A stretch of DNA of 64,000 bases from Cryoendolithus antarcticus (Eukaryota; Ascomycota; Dothideomycetes; Cladosporiales; Cladosporiaceae): assembly GCA_002077065.1 (NCBI GenBank), contig NAJO01000041.1, positions 310,001-374,000 on the forward strand. Reading direction: 5' to 3'. The notes under the pieces are model-generated. The model did no database searches. It was not told where the DNA came from and saw only the letters and a list, made by a program, of their open reading frames with translations. Shown here in pieces: positions 1 through 10,144 of this stretch. Position numbers and translations under genes: made by a program. Positions within the stretch are counted from its first letter, which is position 1. Each line of letters starts with the position of its first letter.

Positions 1-216
1 GGATGAGATGTCGGTATGGCAGGCGGGGCAGGAGGTGGTTTCGTAGGCTTCTAGCAGGCAGGACCAGTGGAAGTGGTGGCCGCAGGGAAGATGCACGTCG
101 TCAGGGAGGGTGTTGGTGTCGCTGCTGGTGGGCTCCTCATCCTCGCTATCGGGTGTGAGGGTCAAGACAAGCGGGAGACTACATTGGGCGCAGAGCGGCG
201 CGGACGAGGACGACAT
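1..216 (-). CDS. RING-H2 zinc finger protein, N-terminal part (cut by window start)
   Basis: Reading the minus strand from the ATG at 214-216 gives 72 codons without a stop up to the window edge. All eight zinc ligands of a RING-H2 finger are present: C9, C12, C45, H47, H50, C53, C63 and C66, with the core HLPCGHHFHWSC and the last pair CPAC. A run of acidic and Ser/Thr residues (about 22-40) lies in the first loop. RING-H2 proteins are usually E3 ubiquitin ligases that bind an E2 enzyme through this fold, but the rest of the protein lies outside the window, so partner, membrane segments and family cannot be told. It is head-to-head with the Src1 gene, with 275 bp between the two start codons. 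Confidence 0.8.
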   Translation of the reverse strand, partial: MSSSSAPLCAQCSLPLVLTLTPDSEDEEPTSSDTNTLPDDVHLPCGHHFHWSCLLEAYETTSCPACHTDISS

Positions 217-491
217 GGCGGAATGCATGAGAGATCTAGACTTCACTTAAGCACTCTTCACGTGTCTAGCGGGGCAACTTTTTGTGTCGCTCGTGACGTA
301 GGGCTGAGAAGCTATGCACGGGCCAGATGTTTCTTTGGCTCGCTAGCGCCTTCTGCCTGTTTTGTTTACTCGGTTGTAAAGTGAAAGCCGCAGTCGCAGT
401 GAGATACATCGCACTTTCCTTGCCACTTAATCCTCCTTCACTGTATACATCGCTCGCTGCCCTCTGTCCTCGCGCAACACTCACCGCGACC

Positions 492-2637
492 ATGGACGAC
501 CAATTCTACCTCGAACCCGGCTTCGACCCCTCCTCCCTCACCATGCCAAAACTCCGCTCCATCCTTGTAGCCCACAGCGTAGACTACCCGGCCTCCTCCA
601 AAAAGCCCCAACTAGTCGAGATCTTCAACGCCGAAGTGTTGCCTCAAGCGCGCAAACTGCGAGCGGCGAGCGCGAGGGTCCGGCGCACGAGTCGCGGGAT
701 CGAGAATATCCCGAGCCAGAACGGGAGTGTGGTTGATGAGGAGGAGGTGGTGGAGCCTGCTGTTGAGGAGAGGCCGAGGAGTACGAGGCGGACTACGAGG
801 AGTAGGACTGAGGAGGTTGAGGAGGTTGTGCCTGTGTCGAGAAGTGGGAGGCATAGCACAGCGCCGCCGGAGAGGATGAGTGTTACGCCGAGGCGGGCTT
901 CGAGCAAGCATGCCAGGCCTGTGGAGGTGGAGGGCGAGCCTGAGGCGAAGAGGCCGGCGAGTAGGAAGACAAGACCTAGTGCTGTGACGCCGTCGGTGAG
1001 GCGTAGGGATGGAGAGGAGGAGGATGATGACACGCCGTTCTCGGATCAGAATGTGTTTCAGTCCGGAGGATCACCACCTGCGCCTTCTGCTGCTGAGAAG
1101 AGGAGGACTACGCTTGGACCGGCAAAGGCCCTGGACCCGCCGCGGAGGAGTGATGTTAGGCGCAGGACTGAGGAGCATCGGCCTGTGAGGGAGCAGGTGG
1201 GTGGAGTGACTGTGCCTAGTCGCAAGACATTCGAAATGCCAGTTGCGAGGGCTGTGCGGCAGGCCGTGACGAATGATATCGAGCCAGACGAAGAGTTCAC
1301 GCCAGACGAGCAGCAGGCGCTTGTGCAGGCGACGAAGAGTGGGGAGCTGGTGCCTGCACGTCCGAAAAAGAAGTCATCAACGAGCAGCGTGGCGAAGACT
1401 GGCCCAGCTGCGCTCCTCACGGCTATGTTGGCAGGTCTTGCGACACTCTACCGCCAGGAGAAGGTCCAAGTAGGTTACTGCGGTGTAGGCCAACCCAGCA
1501 CCGAGATCGCTGGCGTCGCGATTCCAGACTGGGCAGACATCGCGCGTCCTCAATGCGAGCCATGTCCGCCACATGCCTACTGTCACGTCAACCTTCAAAC
1601 GGAATGCGAGCCAGGCTTCGTCCTTACACCCAATCCCCTCTCGCTCAATGGACTAGTCCCGCTCCCGCCCTCCTGCGCACCAGACAGCCAGCGTGCTCGC
1701 AAAGTCCAAGCAGTCAAGCAGCGCGCAGTGGAAGAACTCCGCGAACACAACGCCAAATTCGAATGCGGCGAGACCGCCCAGTCTGCCCTCCCCGAAGCCT
1801 CCCTGAAAGAAACAATCAGCACCAAACGCCGCAAAGGCATGTCGAATGAAGAGTTCGAAGACCTCTGGTCCAGCGCCCTAGGCGAGATCCAAAACGCCGA
1901 TGAGATCATCAGCGCGTCAGACGGGTATGTCTACTCCCTTCCTTCCCCCTCTGCCCTATCCGCACCTGTAATGAAAGGGGAGCCCGAGTTGACGCAATTT
2001 TCACGACTGACAGTCTCCTCCCCGCCCCAGAATCTCCGGCTTCACGCTCCGCAGCACGAGCCTCGCGCGCATCCCCCTCGCCTGCGCCGTCCGACGCAGC
2101 CTCCGCCAGACGCTTAGACGATATCTTTGGCAGGCTTTGAGCCTTTTGGCTCTCCTGAGGTCCGGAGCGTATACACGCTACCGCATCACCGACGGCAAGA
2201 AGACTGAGATACAAGCCCAGGAGCTCGCTCGTCTGGCGCTCAGGAAGCTGTCCGAGCAGGCTAGTCTGGCGGGCTGGGGCGAAGAGAGCGAGGCGTGGAT
2301 TTCTATGGCGCAGTTGAGGGATGATGTGCTGAGGGATGAATTCAGCGGGACGAAGAGGAAGAAGTTGTGGGCGAAAGTGCAGAAGAAGGTTGAGGGGAAT
2401 GCTAATGTTAGGCCTATGGTGAGGGAGGGCAGGACGGGGGATGTGGGCAGGGTGTGGGAGTGGATTGGGGCGAGGAGTATTGAGAACACACCTGGGAGTG
2501 CTGTGTCTGAGAGGAGGAGGAGTGGAGGGGAGGGGTTACTGGCGGGGGAAAGGTTGGTAGAGGCGGGCAAGGGGGAGAAGATGAATGGTGGACAGCAGAC
2601 TGTGAAGTGGGAGGAGGGGAGGGGGAGTTACTACTAA
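492..2637 (+). CDS. SRC1: Src1/Heh1 (MAN1/LEM-like) inner nuclear membrane protein
   Basis: Two exons, 492-1924 and 2031-2637, join across a GTATGT..CCCCAG intron (1925-2030) to give 679 residues. The N-terminus (about 9-50) has the helix-extension-helix/LEM-like fold seen in Src1, Heh2 and MAN1, followed by a long basic, Arg/Ser/Glu-rich nucleoplasmic region. A hydrophobic segment lies at about 304-320. A Cys-rich lumenal MSC domain follows (CEPCPPHAYC), and after the intron a second, weaker membrane segment (QALSLLALL) and a basic C-terminal domain. Family knowledge: Src1 tethers telomeric, subtelomeric and rDNA chromatin at the nuclear envelope and works with nuclear pore assembly and ESCRT-III quality control. 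The start at 492 was chosen because the HeH domain begins at once and the context is CGACCATGG. An open frame extends upstream to 327 but looks like 5' UTR. Unspliced, the frame would end at 2117. Confidence 0.85.
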
Positions 2638-3352
2638 TGTAGGTCGAGTCTGAATGTCAGACGAGATTGATTACGACGCGTGTAGATCAAGTAGAGTAAT
2701 TGTACGATGAGCAGCCTACCAGAATACTTGCTCTCCTCTACTACTAGCTAACAACTCTCCGTTCTCTCAGATCTCTCACGAAATGATGTGACCATTCAGC
2801 CGCGCTCTGAAGTCTCGGCAGGCGATACATTGCAAATGTCCAACGTGCCAAGAATACCATGTTTCATCCCTGCAGGCTTAACCGCCGAGCTTACATCAAC
2901 TGTACAGTCTTTCTGCGCGCATGCGGCGCAGCAGCGGCAATACTATCTTTCACGCAGCCCGCTTGGCACAGCCATGTTTCAGGTAGTTGATCTTGACAGT
3001 CATCACAGTCTAAGCGGCAATGCATTGGCGTTCGAGCACTCCAAAGTTTGATGCGTTACGCCTAGAAGCATGAGGGCAGTGCTGCTCTGCGATGCGGAAA
3101 TGCGGCGTGGGTGCGATGTTCGTCTCGCGGCGCGTAGGGTTGGGAGGCAAGGACCCGGGAGAGTGGGTATATAGAGCACGGTAATCGTATTGGAACGTTC
3201 TGCTGAACGAGTACATCCAACGCAACTGTACATCCAACAGACGAATCGACACCAAGAATGCCGATCGGCTGTACTGCAGCTATCACAGCAGGATCTTGAT
3301 CTTCGAGAGCTCAACAACTCGCATACTGCTTGACTCCAAGGTCAATATCGCA
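2638..3352. other. intergenic region with one exon-like stretch
   Basis: No complete gene is visible. Positions 2747-2770 look like a 3' splice site (branch-like gctaac, pyrimidine tract, ctcag). They are followed by an open frame, entered at 2771, that runs to a TGA at 3049-3051 (about 93 codons). No matching donor or start exon was found and the family is unknown. The remainder up to 3352 is the likely promoter and leader of the next gene. Confidence 0.4.
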
Positions 3353-3973
3353 ATGGCACCCCTCATGGCCCTCGCCCCTCCGGGCCCCATGCCTCAGCTC
3401 TCACACGACCTGACTCAAGCCCACTCACCTCGGCAATACAATGATACAACCGTAGACTGGCAGCCCTGGCACACCTACCTCATCATCGCCATCACAGGCT
3501 CAGTCCTATCTCTCATAATCCATACAATCAGCTACACTCGTCGCCGCCGCGCCCGCTCCGCTCGCCAAGCAACTGGCTGCCACTGCTATGATAGCATGAA
3601 CACGTGGGCCTGTTGCGTGAGTACGCCAGAATGTCATTGCGATAGTGAGTTGCGGCATTTGAGCGATGCGTTGTCCAGGCAGCCGAGGGTGTGGCGGAGT
3701 GGGGATAAGATTGGGCAGAAGAAGGGTCATGGCTTCGAGCCTGCGTACCGAGTTGACGATCTGGGTGGACTGCAACCGAGTCATGTCAAGACTGTGGCTG
3801 GGGAGAGTGTGATTGTTGAGCAGCCGGCGAGGGCGTATTCGCCGGCGCCTTCGGGGTATGATGAAAGTGTGGGGGTTGGTGGGCGAAGAGGCGCGCCGAA
3901 GGTGACGCAAGCAAGGGCTAGCTATCTGGTCAGACAGGAGGAGCTGGCGGCGGAGCGAGGATGGGCGAGGTAG
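3353..3973 (+). CDS. hypothetical single-pass membrane protein
   Basis: The ATG at 3353 (context tatcgcaATGG) gives 206 residues; an in-frame ATG at 3296 would add 19. I do not recognise the family. One clear membrane segment lies at about residues 48-64 (YLIIAITGSVLSLIIHTI), followed by a strongly basic stop-transfer stretch (RRRRARSAR) and a short cysteine-rich patch (CHCYDSMNTWACC..CHC), which could be palmitoylated or bind metal. The rest is polar and probably disordered. The N-terminal 45 residues are proline-rich, and without a signal peptide the N-terminus would face outside under the positive-inside rule. The neighbours are unrelated. It could also be a lineage-specific orphan; expression is unproven. 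Confidence 0.55.
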   Translation: MAPLMALAPPGPMPQLSHDLTQAHSPRQYNDTTVDWQPWHTYLIIAITGSVLSLIIHTISYTRRRRARSARQATGCHCYDSMNTWACCVSTPECHCDSELRHLSDALSRQPRVWRSGDKIGQKKGHGFEPAYRVDDLGGLQPSHVKTVAGESVIVEQPARAYSPAPSGYDESVGVGGRRGAPKVTQARASYLVRQEELAAERGWAR

Positions 3974-4309
3974 ATATGGCCCATACAGGGTGATGGCGCC
4001 AGGCTGCTAGGTCCCTTGGACTGCAAAGCTAGAACATCAGAGTGCGGTAGCATTGTATTCGCACAAAAGTTCCATACTATTCGCTACTCCTCTGAGATGC
4101 ACCTGTTCTGACGCTCGCGCGATACGGTCCCTAAGGTACCTTGTCATACCGCTATCATACCAGCATCTGCAGGAGGACCCCCGGTAAGGTAGCACAAAGC
4201 CTCTCTCCCAGTGGTCAGCATCACTCGCGGTCTGACAAAGCGCATCATTGTGTGCCGAGCTTCTTTGCAACATGCAACGTAAGGCATCTCAGGGCGCCGT
4301 GTCAAGCTC
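3974..4309. other. intergenic region, tail-to-tail genes
   Basis: This stretch separates two convergent unknown membrane-protein genes and should hold both 3' ends. Only chance open frames overlapping the ends of the neighbours are seen, and no repeat or RNA gene was recognised. Confidence 0.5.
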
Positions 4310-5515
4310 TCAATGTCGCAGCTGATGGTCGGGTAATGTGGAATCTTCCATGGGAATGGTTCCGCGATGCGTGGCAAACGTCCGTCCATCACTGAGCTGA
4401 TCGCCGCGCGGTGAGGCTGCTCCATTGAGCCAGATTGTGCCAGAATCTGCGCGAGTCTGCTGCCGACCACTAGAGTGGGATGTACTAGAGCTCTGAGCTG
4501 CAACGGCAGCCTCCTGAGGTTTGGAAATGACCGTGGGCTCTCTCGCCGTACACCCAGGTATCTGCTCGACTTCGTGCAGTGGATGATGATGGACCAGATG
4601 ACGATTTCGCTCACCCAGCCATTTCAGCCACTCTAAGCTCTCATGCTGCACAACCACTATGCTAGCGAAGCCCATCACAGTGATGAGCACTGCGAGATTA
4701 GCCTTGTCGCCGCCCAACGCGCCGCTCTTGTTCGCGAGTCGCAAAGCTAGGTATATCAAGATGCCGACAACAAGACATACTACGCTGATTAGGAGCATCC
4801 GGGGCGGTGACGTGAGTATCATGGCAGCCGTGACTGAGGGGATCTCACGGTGCACTGTCGGTCCAGCGATGCTACCCAGCTCCTCCATGTCTTGGTTTGA
4901 TTGTCGTCTCGAGGCCACTGGAGTCTCTTGTATTGATAGCGATGAAGTGAGCCAGCGTACTAGTGACTCTTCTGTTTGGCAGCGCGCTAACGAAAGCTTG
5001 ATGTTACACGCATAGAACACGGCGGCCAGTGCAGTCATGAGACTCATGAGAAACATGGTCGTTACGATCCAGTGCATGGTCGGGACGTCAGGTAAGGTGA
5101 GAGAGCTTGTAGCTACTTGTGCAATAAGCGCGCCCTGACTTTGTATCAGCGCCGAAGATTCGAAGCCGCTATTGACACTCACAGTGAGTGCAATCATATC
5201 GAAACTCCCCGCGTAGGATCTTACGAGGTTACCCGCTGCCACTTCAACCTTTTGCTGTCCCGCTGTAATCCTGAGAACGTGCGTGTCAACTCGCCTACAG
5301 ACTGCACCTGCTTCCACAAAGATCCAATTCAGTAAAAACCGGGTCAGCCAGCTACGTGCCCAGAGCTGAGCGTCTGGATCACGGCTGGCCGACGATTGTC
5401 CTCGAAATGCCCACGGTCCAGAGGGAGTAGCTGACAAGTTAATGCCACATAGAAGAAGCCTTAGGAAGCTAAGGAAATTTGCCACCTTATCCAGGAAACC
5501 CAGGTCCGTAGTCAT
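4310..5515 (-). CDS. hypothetical multi-pass membrane protein
   Basis: The minus-strand frame from the ATG at 5515 encodes 401 residues. Three strong hydrophobic segments are seen: about 150-172 (WIVTTMFLMSLMTALAAVFY), about 238-260 (LLISVVCLVVGILIYLAL) and about 273-290 (AVLITVMGFASIVVV). A Ser/Gln-rich cytoplasmic-looking tail of about 90 residues follows. I cannot name the family; it resembles lineage-specific fungal membrane proteins of unknown function. The first about 100 residues are less convincing as protein. A GTAAGA..CAATAG stretch inside them could be a small intron, and an open frame at 5557-5841 on the same strand could be an upstream exon, so the 5' gene structure is uncertain. 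The membrane-bearing half is the firm part. Confidence 0.55.
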   Translation of the reverse strand: MTTDLGFLDKVANFLSFLRLLLCGINLSATPSGPWAFRGQSSASRDPDAQLWARSWLTRFLLNWIFVEAGAVCRRVDTHVLRITAGQQKVEVAAGNLVRSYAGSFDMIALTVSVNSGFESSALIQSQGALIAQVATSSLTLPDVPTMHWIVTTMFLMSLMTALAAVFYACNIKLSLARCQTEESLVRWLTSSLSIQETPVASRRQSNQDMEELGSIAGPTVHREIPSVTAAMILTSPPRMLLISVVCLVVGILIYLALRLANKSGALGGDKANLAVLITVMGFASIVVVQHESLEWLKWLGERNRHLVHHHPLHEVEQIPGCTAREPTVISKPQEAAVAAQSSSTSHSSGRQQTRADSGTIWLNGAASPRGDQLSDGRTFATHRGTIPMEDSTLPDHQLRH

Positions 5516-5848
5516 TGTGACAACGCACCGTGCAAATATTGGCGCTGCTGAGTGCTCTACGGGGAAGCCGGATTTCCGAAGTCGTTTTCGACAACGTCGA
5601 GTACAGGAAGATCGTCGTATGTATGCATATGCCTGTTGGCAATTGAAGTCATATAGCGGGCATCATGTTTTCTGTGCTTTTGCGAGGGAACGCCCACATC
5701 GGTGGTGCCACCGGAGCTGGTGTATGCGCCCTCACGCCATGCTTGCATTCGTGGCTTTGAGGGTATCAGCAGAGGGGGAGCGAGTAAGCTATAGTAAGCC
5801 ATAGTTCCGAAGACGCCCAATTCTGGCGTGCTAAATAGCACGACAGAA

Positions 5849-5878
5849 CGCGATAGCTACGTGCACGTAGCCATCGCG
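5849..5878. repeat. 30-bp near-perfect palindrome
   Basis: Two 15-base arms, 5849-5863 and 5864-5878, are reverse complements with one mismatch (A against G) and no spacer. The centre is the perfect ACGTGCACGT. A shorter 6-bp stem (about 5828-5842) lies just upstream. It could form a cruciform, bind a dimeric regulator, or be a footprint of an old insertion. No coding function is seen. Confidence 0.75.
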
Positions 5879-6234
5879 CGAATTGTTCGTGCAGGAATCA
5901 TCCCAACGCAGCCTCAAGGAGACTTCACATGGTGCGCTGATGGTCATGCGCGACACGTCGCCCCCTCACCACTTACACCTTCATACAAGCCAAGTGGCTC
6001 AACCAGGAGGACGATGCGATATGCAATGTCGAGCGACACGTTCGCGTAGTGCTTGCCTACAAAGTCTATATGTGTGCAAGGTCATTTCACGAGTTTTTGG
6101 GACAGTTGTGAATGATGATGCCCTAACAGGCAAGTTCGCCGAGTGCCAAGACCTGGATCCCTATACCTGAGTTCGATTACTGACCACTCTATAGCCGCCC
6201 CGGTCAACGAGCGCGCAATCGGGGTGGGGGCACC

Positions 6235-6280
6235 AACGGCAATGGCAATGGCAATGGCAACAACGGCAATGGCAACAAGG
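6235..6280. repeat. AATGGC-type short tandem repeat
   Basis: About seven hexamer units of the type AATGGC/AACGGC/AACAAC run in a row. In one plus-strand frame they would encode alternating Gly-Asn. The repeat lies 250-300 bp upstream of the eL42 start codon. Confidence 0.75.
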
Positions 6281-6530
6281 CGAGAAAGCAGCGAAGAAGT
6301 GAAGTCCTACGAGTCAGTCTACAACATCTCCTTAATCAACGGAGAGCGCGCAACATACCTTTTGGCAATCTTGTGAAGCCTGAGGCAGTCACATTGAGGC
6401 CTCAGTAAGCGCCAAGCAAGCCCACATCCCCGGGCCGGCTTTTTTGTGACGCCCACATCAACGACCGCACCTCATCACAGCGCCGTCACAAGTTCTCTAT
6501 CATTCACCGACAACCCGCAATACCGTCAAG

Positions 6531-7257
6531 ATGGTAAGTCAATTTGCGCAGTACGACTGCGCGAGAGAATGGAATAATCAGCAAATGTGCTGGGACCTGG
6601 GAGTGAAACAGGAGGAGTGCAATGGCTTGCGATGAACGCCTCTCATTGTGGAACCGGCGATAGACTGGACCCTCGTTCAGCTGTATTTGTCGAGGCAATG
6701 CCATGGACGTATGCCGGAAAAGTAGGAAATCAAGGGAGGCGTCAAAGAGATGGGGAGCATAAAGCATCTGGGGCAGGAAGGACACGATGAAGAAGCACAC
6801 CCCCACTAACCCTGCCTTTCCACCAGGTCAACGTCCCCAAAACCCGCCGCACATACTGCAAGGGCAAGGACTGCAAGAAGCACACCCAGCACAAGGTGAC
6901 GCAATACAAGGCCGGCAAAGTACAAACTCCCACCACCAAGCCCACACCACACCCACGATTCTAATACACAGCCCAGGCTTCGCTCTTCGCCCAAGGAAAG
7001 CGCCGCTACGACCGCAAGCAGTCCGGCTACGGCGGTCAAACAAAGCCCGTGTTCCACAAGAAGGCCAAGACGACGAAGAAGGTTGTGTTGCGGTTGGAGT
7101 GCACGAGCTGCAAGACCAAGGCACAGTTGGCCCTGAAGCGATGCAAGCACTTTGAGCTTGGGTATGTTGATCTGAGGGTGCATGGGGATGGAGCGGAGGT
7201 GCTGACATACTGTGTAGTGGTGACAAGAAGACGAAGGGTGCTGCGCTGGTGTTCTAG
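6531..7257 (+). CDS. RPL42: 60S ribosomal protein eL42 (L44/L42A)
   Basis: Four exons, 6531-6533, 6827-6919, 6977-7161 and 7218-7257, give exactly 106 residues, the usual length of yeast L42. The protein matches the family along its whole length ([19 protein letters not shown] at the start, [17 protein letters not shown] in the middle). It carries the four zinc-binding cysteines C12, C17, C72 and C75 and the C-terminal KGAALVF. eL42 sits at the ribosomal E site. The first coding exon is only the ATG, followed directly by GTAAGT, a common arrangement in fungal ribosomal protein genes. Residue 56 is proline, which in yeasts goes with cycloheximide sensitivity (Gln at this place gives resistance). 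Introns are 293, 57 and 56 nt. The gene is convergent with fimbrin. Confidence 0.95.
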
Positions 7258-7464
7258 ATGGGTCGCATGCTGGTGTGATGGCTGCGGTGATGTGGGAGTG
7301 ATGGCATACAGTCGGCAGCAAGCTCTGGCGAAAGTCGCTAGACAACTGGAAGGCATGTGGCGAGCGTATACGATGTGCTCATATTGAGCAGCAGACGGCT
7401 ATCGCTCAGCGGCAAAGCTAGTTGAGCTACTACATAACAGCGCTCCATCAACCCATCAACTCAT

Positions 7465-9601
7465 TCACACACCCATCTTCTCAGCCGTAGCCATCAGACT
7501 CCCAATAAAGGTCACGATCAGCCTCGTCCTCAAGCTCGTGATATCCTCCGGCACAAGCCAGATAGTCGCTCCCAACTTCCTCGCAATCGAAATAGCGAGC
7601 TTAGCATTAGCGTACTTCTCCTCGTCGCTTCTTCCCTGCGCGACAAGATCATAGTCGACATAGCTGCTCTTCATGCCGTTCAGCACATCGAGGAAGAACA
7701 CCCCGTTGGAAAGCGTGGAGTCCTTGAACGATCGGACTTGCGTTGACTTGCCGCCTTTGGAAGCAGTGGAATTGGCCCAAGCGACCATATCCGAGTCGCT
7801 GATCTCACGCTTTCCCATGCGTTGAGCGAGTGCGCCGAGCGTGGAGACAATGTCGCGACGCATGAGTTGCCAAACCATGCCGAGGGTTAGCGTGCGTTGA
7901 CCATCGGTGATATCTGCGCCTTGAAGGCCGACGAGCGAGAAGCGATTTGCTTTTCCGATTTCGACGGCGTAGTTGGTGTTCTCTACTGCCTTGAAGCGGG
8001 AGAGTCCGGATTTGATGACGAGGAACTGCTCATCTGGGTCTACGGGTGCAGTGGGTGCAGAGGCGTTTTCTTTCGGCTTATTGACGTGACGTTGGTTGAC
8101 ACTTCCTGGGATGACTTTGTCGTATGCTTGTAGTAGGACAATACCGTCGCGGAGGTCATCGAAGAAGGACACGACCGTGGGTTTGACGTTTAGCGAGTTC
8201 AGCCAGAGGGTGAAGACGCGGGCTTCACGTTCGCCCTCGGCGTCGAAGTCTTCGATCTCGGCTTTCTCTTCCTCTGTGATCGGGTCGAGACCGGGGTGAT
8301 TGTTGAAGAGGTTTGCCACAAAAGCAAGGTTGAGCTTAGGGTTGCCGGCTACAAGAGAGGTGGGTGTGAGGAATTTGCGACAGTCGAGTCGATCGGCATT
8401 TTGGAGCACTTGCTCGGCGCGTTGCAGGAGGTCGGGTGTCTGGAGTGGGCCACGCGAGCAGATCTCGGGCTTCAGCTGGTTCATCAGCACTGTGTAGTTC
8501 TCGCCGTCCTTGACATCTTTCGAGAAGTTTTGCACTCTGCATCGAAGTCAGTGATCTGCACGCTCGAACCCAACTTTCACCATACTTACCTCCTTTGCCA
8601 CCCTGCATTCTTCAGGTGGTAGTTGAACCATCTCAGCAAGATCTGCTCAGGCGGCAGTCGCAAGAACTGCTCCAAGGTCTCGCCATCTTCCAGTAGTCGG
8701 TACAGCTCAGGATGTAGCTTGATGTCGATCTTTCCCAGCAGTCCTCGCCGGATCACCTGCCAGATTAGTCCGAGAATCAGGTGCTCCCTCACCTCGATAA
8801 TGTCGCCGCTGCCAATATTGACCACTGAGCATCCAATACCCTTCGCCGACTCAATGACAATGTTGTTGTTCTCTGTCATATGGAACGCGTTGAGCTTCTT
8901 GATCTTCTTTCCCTCCCTGTTCAGCACGCGCTCATCGATCGTATCTGGTACACTGTCGTTGATGAGCTTCGCCAGCACTAGCCCATCTTTGCAATGATCA
9001 AACATCTCAAAGGTGTCTGTCGGGAACGGGAGAAGATTGCCGATATCCGGATCGCCTGCCAGGACCGCATTGATGTGTCGCGTGAACTCGGTCCGCTCGT
9101 CCTCGTTGATCGTGTGTTGCGAGCTGCCTGTCGCACCTCCCACCGTGATTCTGCCACCACCAGTCCCACCACCAACACTGCTCTTCTGAGCATGGCCAGG
9201 CGAGCTCTGCGCGCCGCCATTGCCCTGCTGCGCATTGCTCAAGCCTCGTGACCTCCCGGGCACTGCAGTGGTCCGCTGCTGTGCTGGCGACGACTGCCGC
9301 ACTTTCGCGATGAGGTCCACATAGTCGTCCAGCTCGACTCTGCGTGAGCTGTCCAGTTCCACCTCCCTCAGTGCTTGTCTCACGACATCGTAGGGCTGCC
9401 TCTCAGAGTTCTGGGTTGCCTTGATCGCTGTTGACTCGTCGATGTATCCTCGATCGTCAACGTCCAGTTTCCGGAACGCATCGGATAGGCCGTATATCTC
9501 GTTTTGCTGGAATTGAGGGTACTTCCTAGCGCATTCATCTTAGCATTGTACAACCTCACGAATTCATATTGCGCATACTTCTGGAGCTTAAGGACGTTCA
9601 T
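7465..9601 (-). CDS. SAC6: fimbrin (plastin/Sac6), actin-bundling protein
   Basis: Three minus-strand exons, 9601-9579, 9525-8590 and 8536-7465, give 676 residues. The 23-nt first exon encodes MNVLKLQ, and the second restores the fimbrin N-terminus KKYPQFQQNEIYGLSDAFRK. An EF-hand-like region (about 1-85) precedes four calponin-homology domains forming two actin-binding units (about 130-400 and 410-670). Typical pieces are TFEMFDHCKDGLVLAKLIND in CH1 and LFNNHPGLDP in the second unit. Fimbrin cross-links actin filaments in endocytic patches and cables and supports polarised growth. Introns are 53 nt each (GTATGC..GCTAG and GTAAGT..TGCAG). A long internal frame starts at 9383 but lacks the N-terminus. 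The gene is divergent from glutaryl-CoA dehydrogenase. Confidence 0.95.
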
Positions 9602-10144
9602 GATGCCGGTAGGATTTCACTGCTGACCAAAGGATGTCAAACTAGAGGAATTTGATCAATATGTGAGGAAAGTGTAATTCTCATTCGGCAGCCTAGGCTT
9701 TGTCTCGTTGCACAGCCGGATGTTGCGCGTCCTTTGCTTCCGTGCTGCTGTTTTGGCGACTCATGCTGTGAATCGTCACTTCTGCTCGCTGCAGGTGGTG
9801 GGGCAGGGAACGACCGCGCCACATTGCGTGGCTGTGCATGGCGTGCATGGAAGTCGTCCATTAGGTTTCTATCGAAGTATCACAATCTTCTCAACTCGAC
9901 ACCACGCACCAGCTCCGATCCACGAACTGAGCGTTGAAGCCTTCGTGCGATCGCATGCCTTGCCGGAGTGTGCCACTCGAATCTACAGCGAATATCGCTG
10001 CCTCCGTTGCCTTCTGCGGTTAGATGAACTTCGACCGAGGCTTCGATCGGCAAATAACCGTAAAGCCAAATCATCAATGATGGCATTCCCACTTGGTACA
10101 CGAGTCTCTACAATTTTCCGAATTCAGCTCTCTTACAATCAATC
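9602..10144. other. divergent promoter region, fimbrin / glutaryl-CoA dehydrogenase
   Basis: 543 bp lie between the two start codons. Plus-strand open frames here (from 9708 and 9734) run into the next gene in wrong frames and have no protein-like character. No repeat was recognised; it should contain both promoters. Confidence 0.5.

Larger units (their letters stand above)
5516..6530. other. 1-kb intergenic region ending in the eL42 promoter
   Basis: No gene can be supported. It contains a 30-bp near-perfect palindrome (5849-5878) and an AATGGC-type repeat (6235-6280) inside an exon-like open stretch (about 6193-6405) rich in Gly-Asn and then Arg codons. The last about 120 bases before 6531 are the promoter and leader of the ribosomal protein gene. 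Confidence 0.45.

Noticed and set aside
644..1033. 129-codon minus-strand frame, Ser/Leu-rich
   Set aside because: Antisense of the Arg/Glu-rich part of Src1; composition is what the complementary strand of such DNA gives.
7049..7387. 112-codon plus-strand frame starting [11 protein letters not shown]
   Set aside because: It is the third exon of eL42 read on through the last intron; the spliced form restores the known C-terminus and length of 106 residues.
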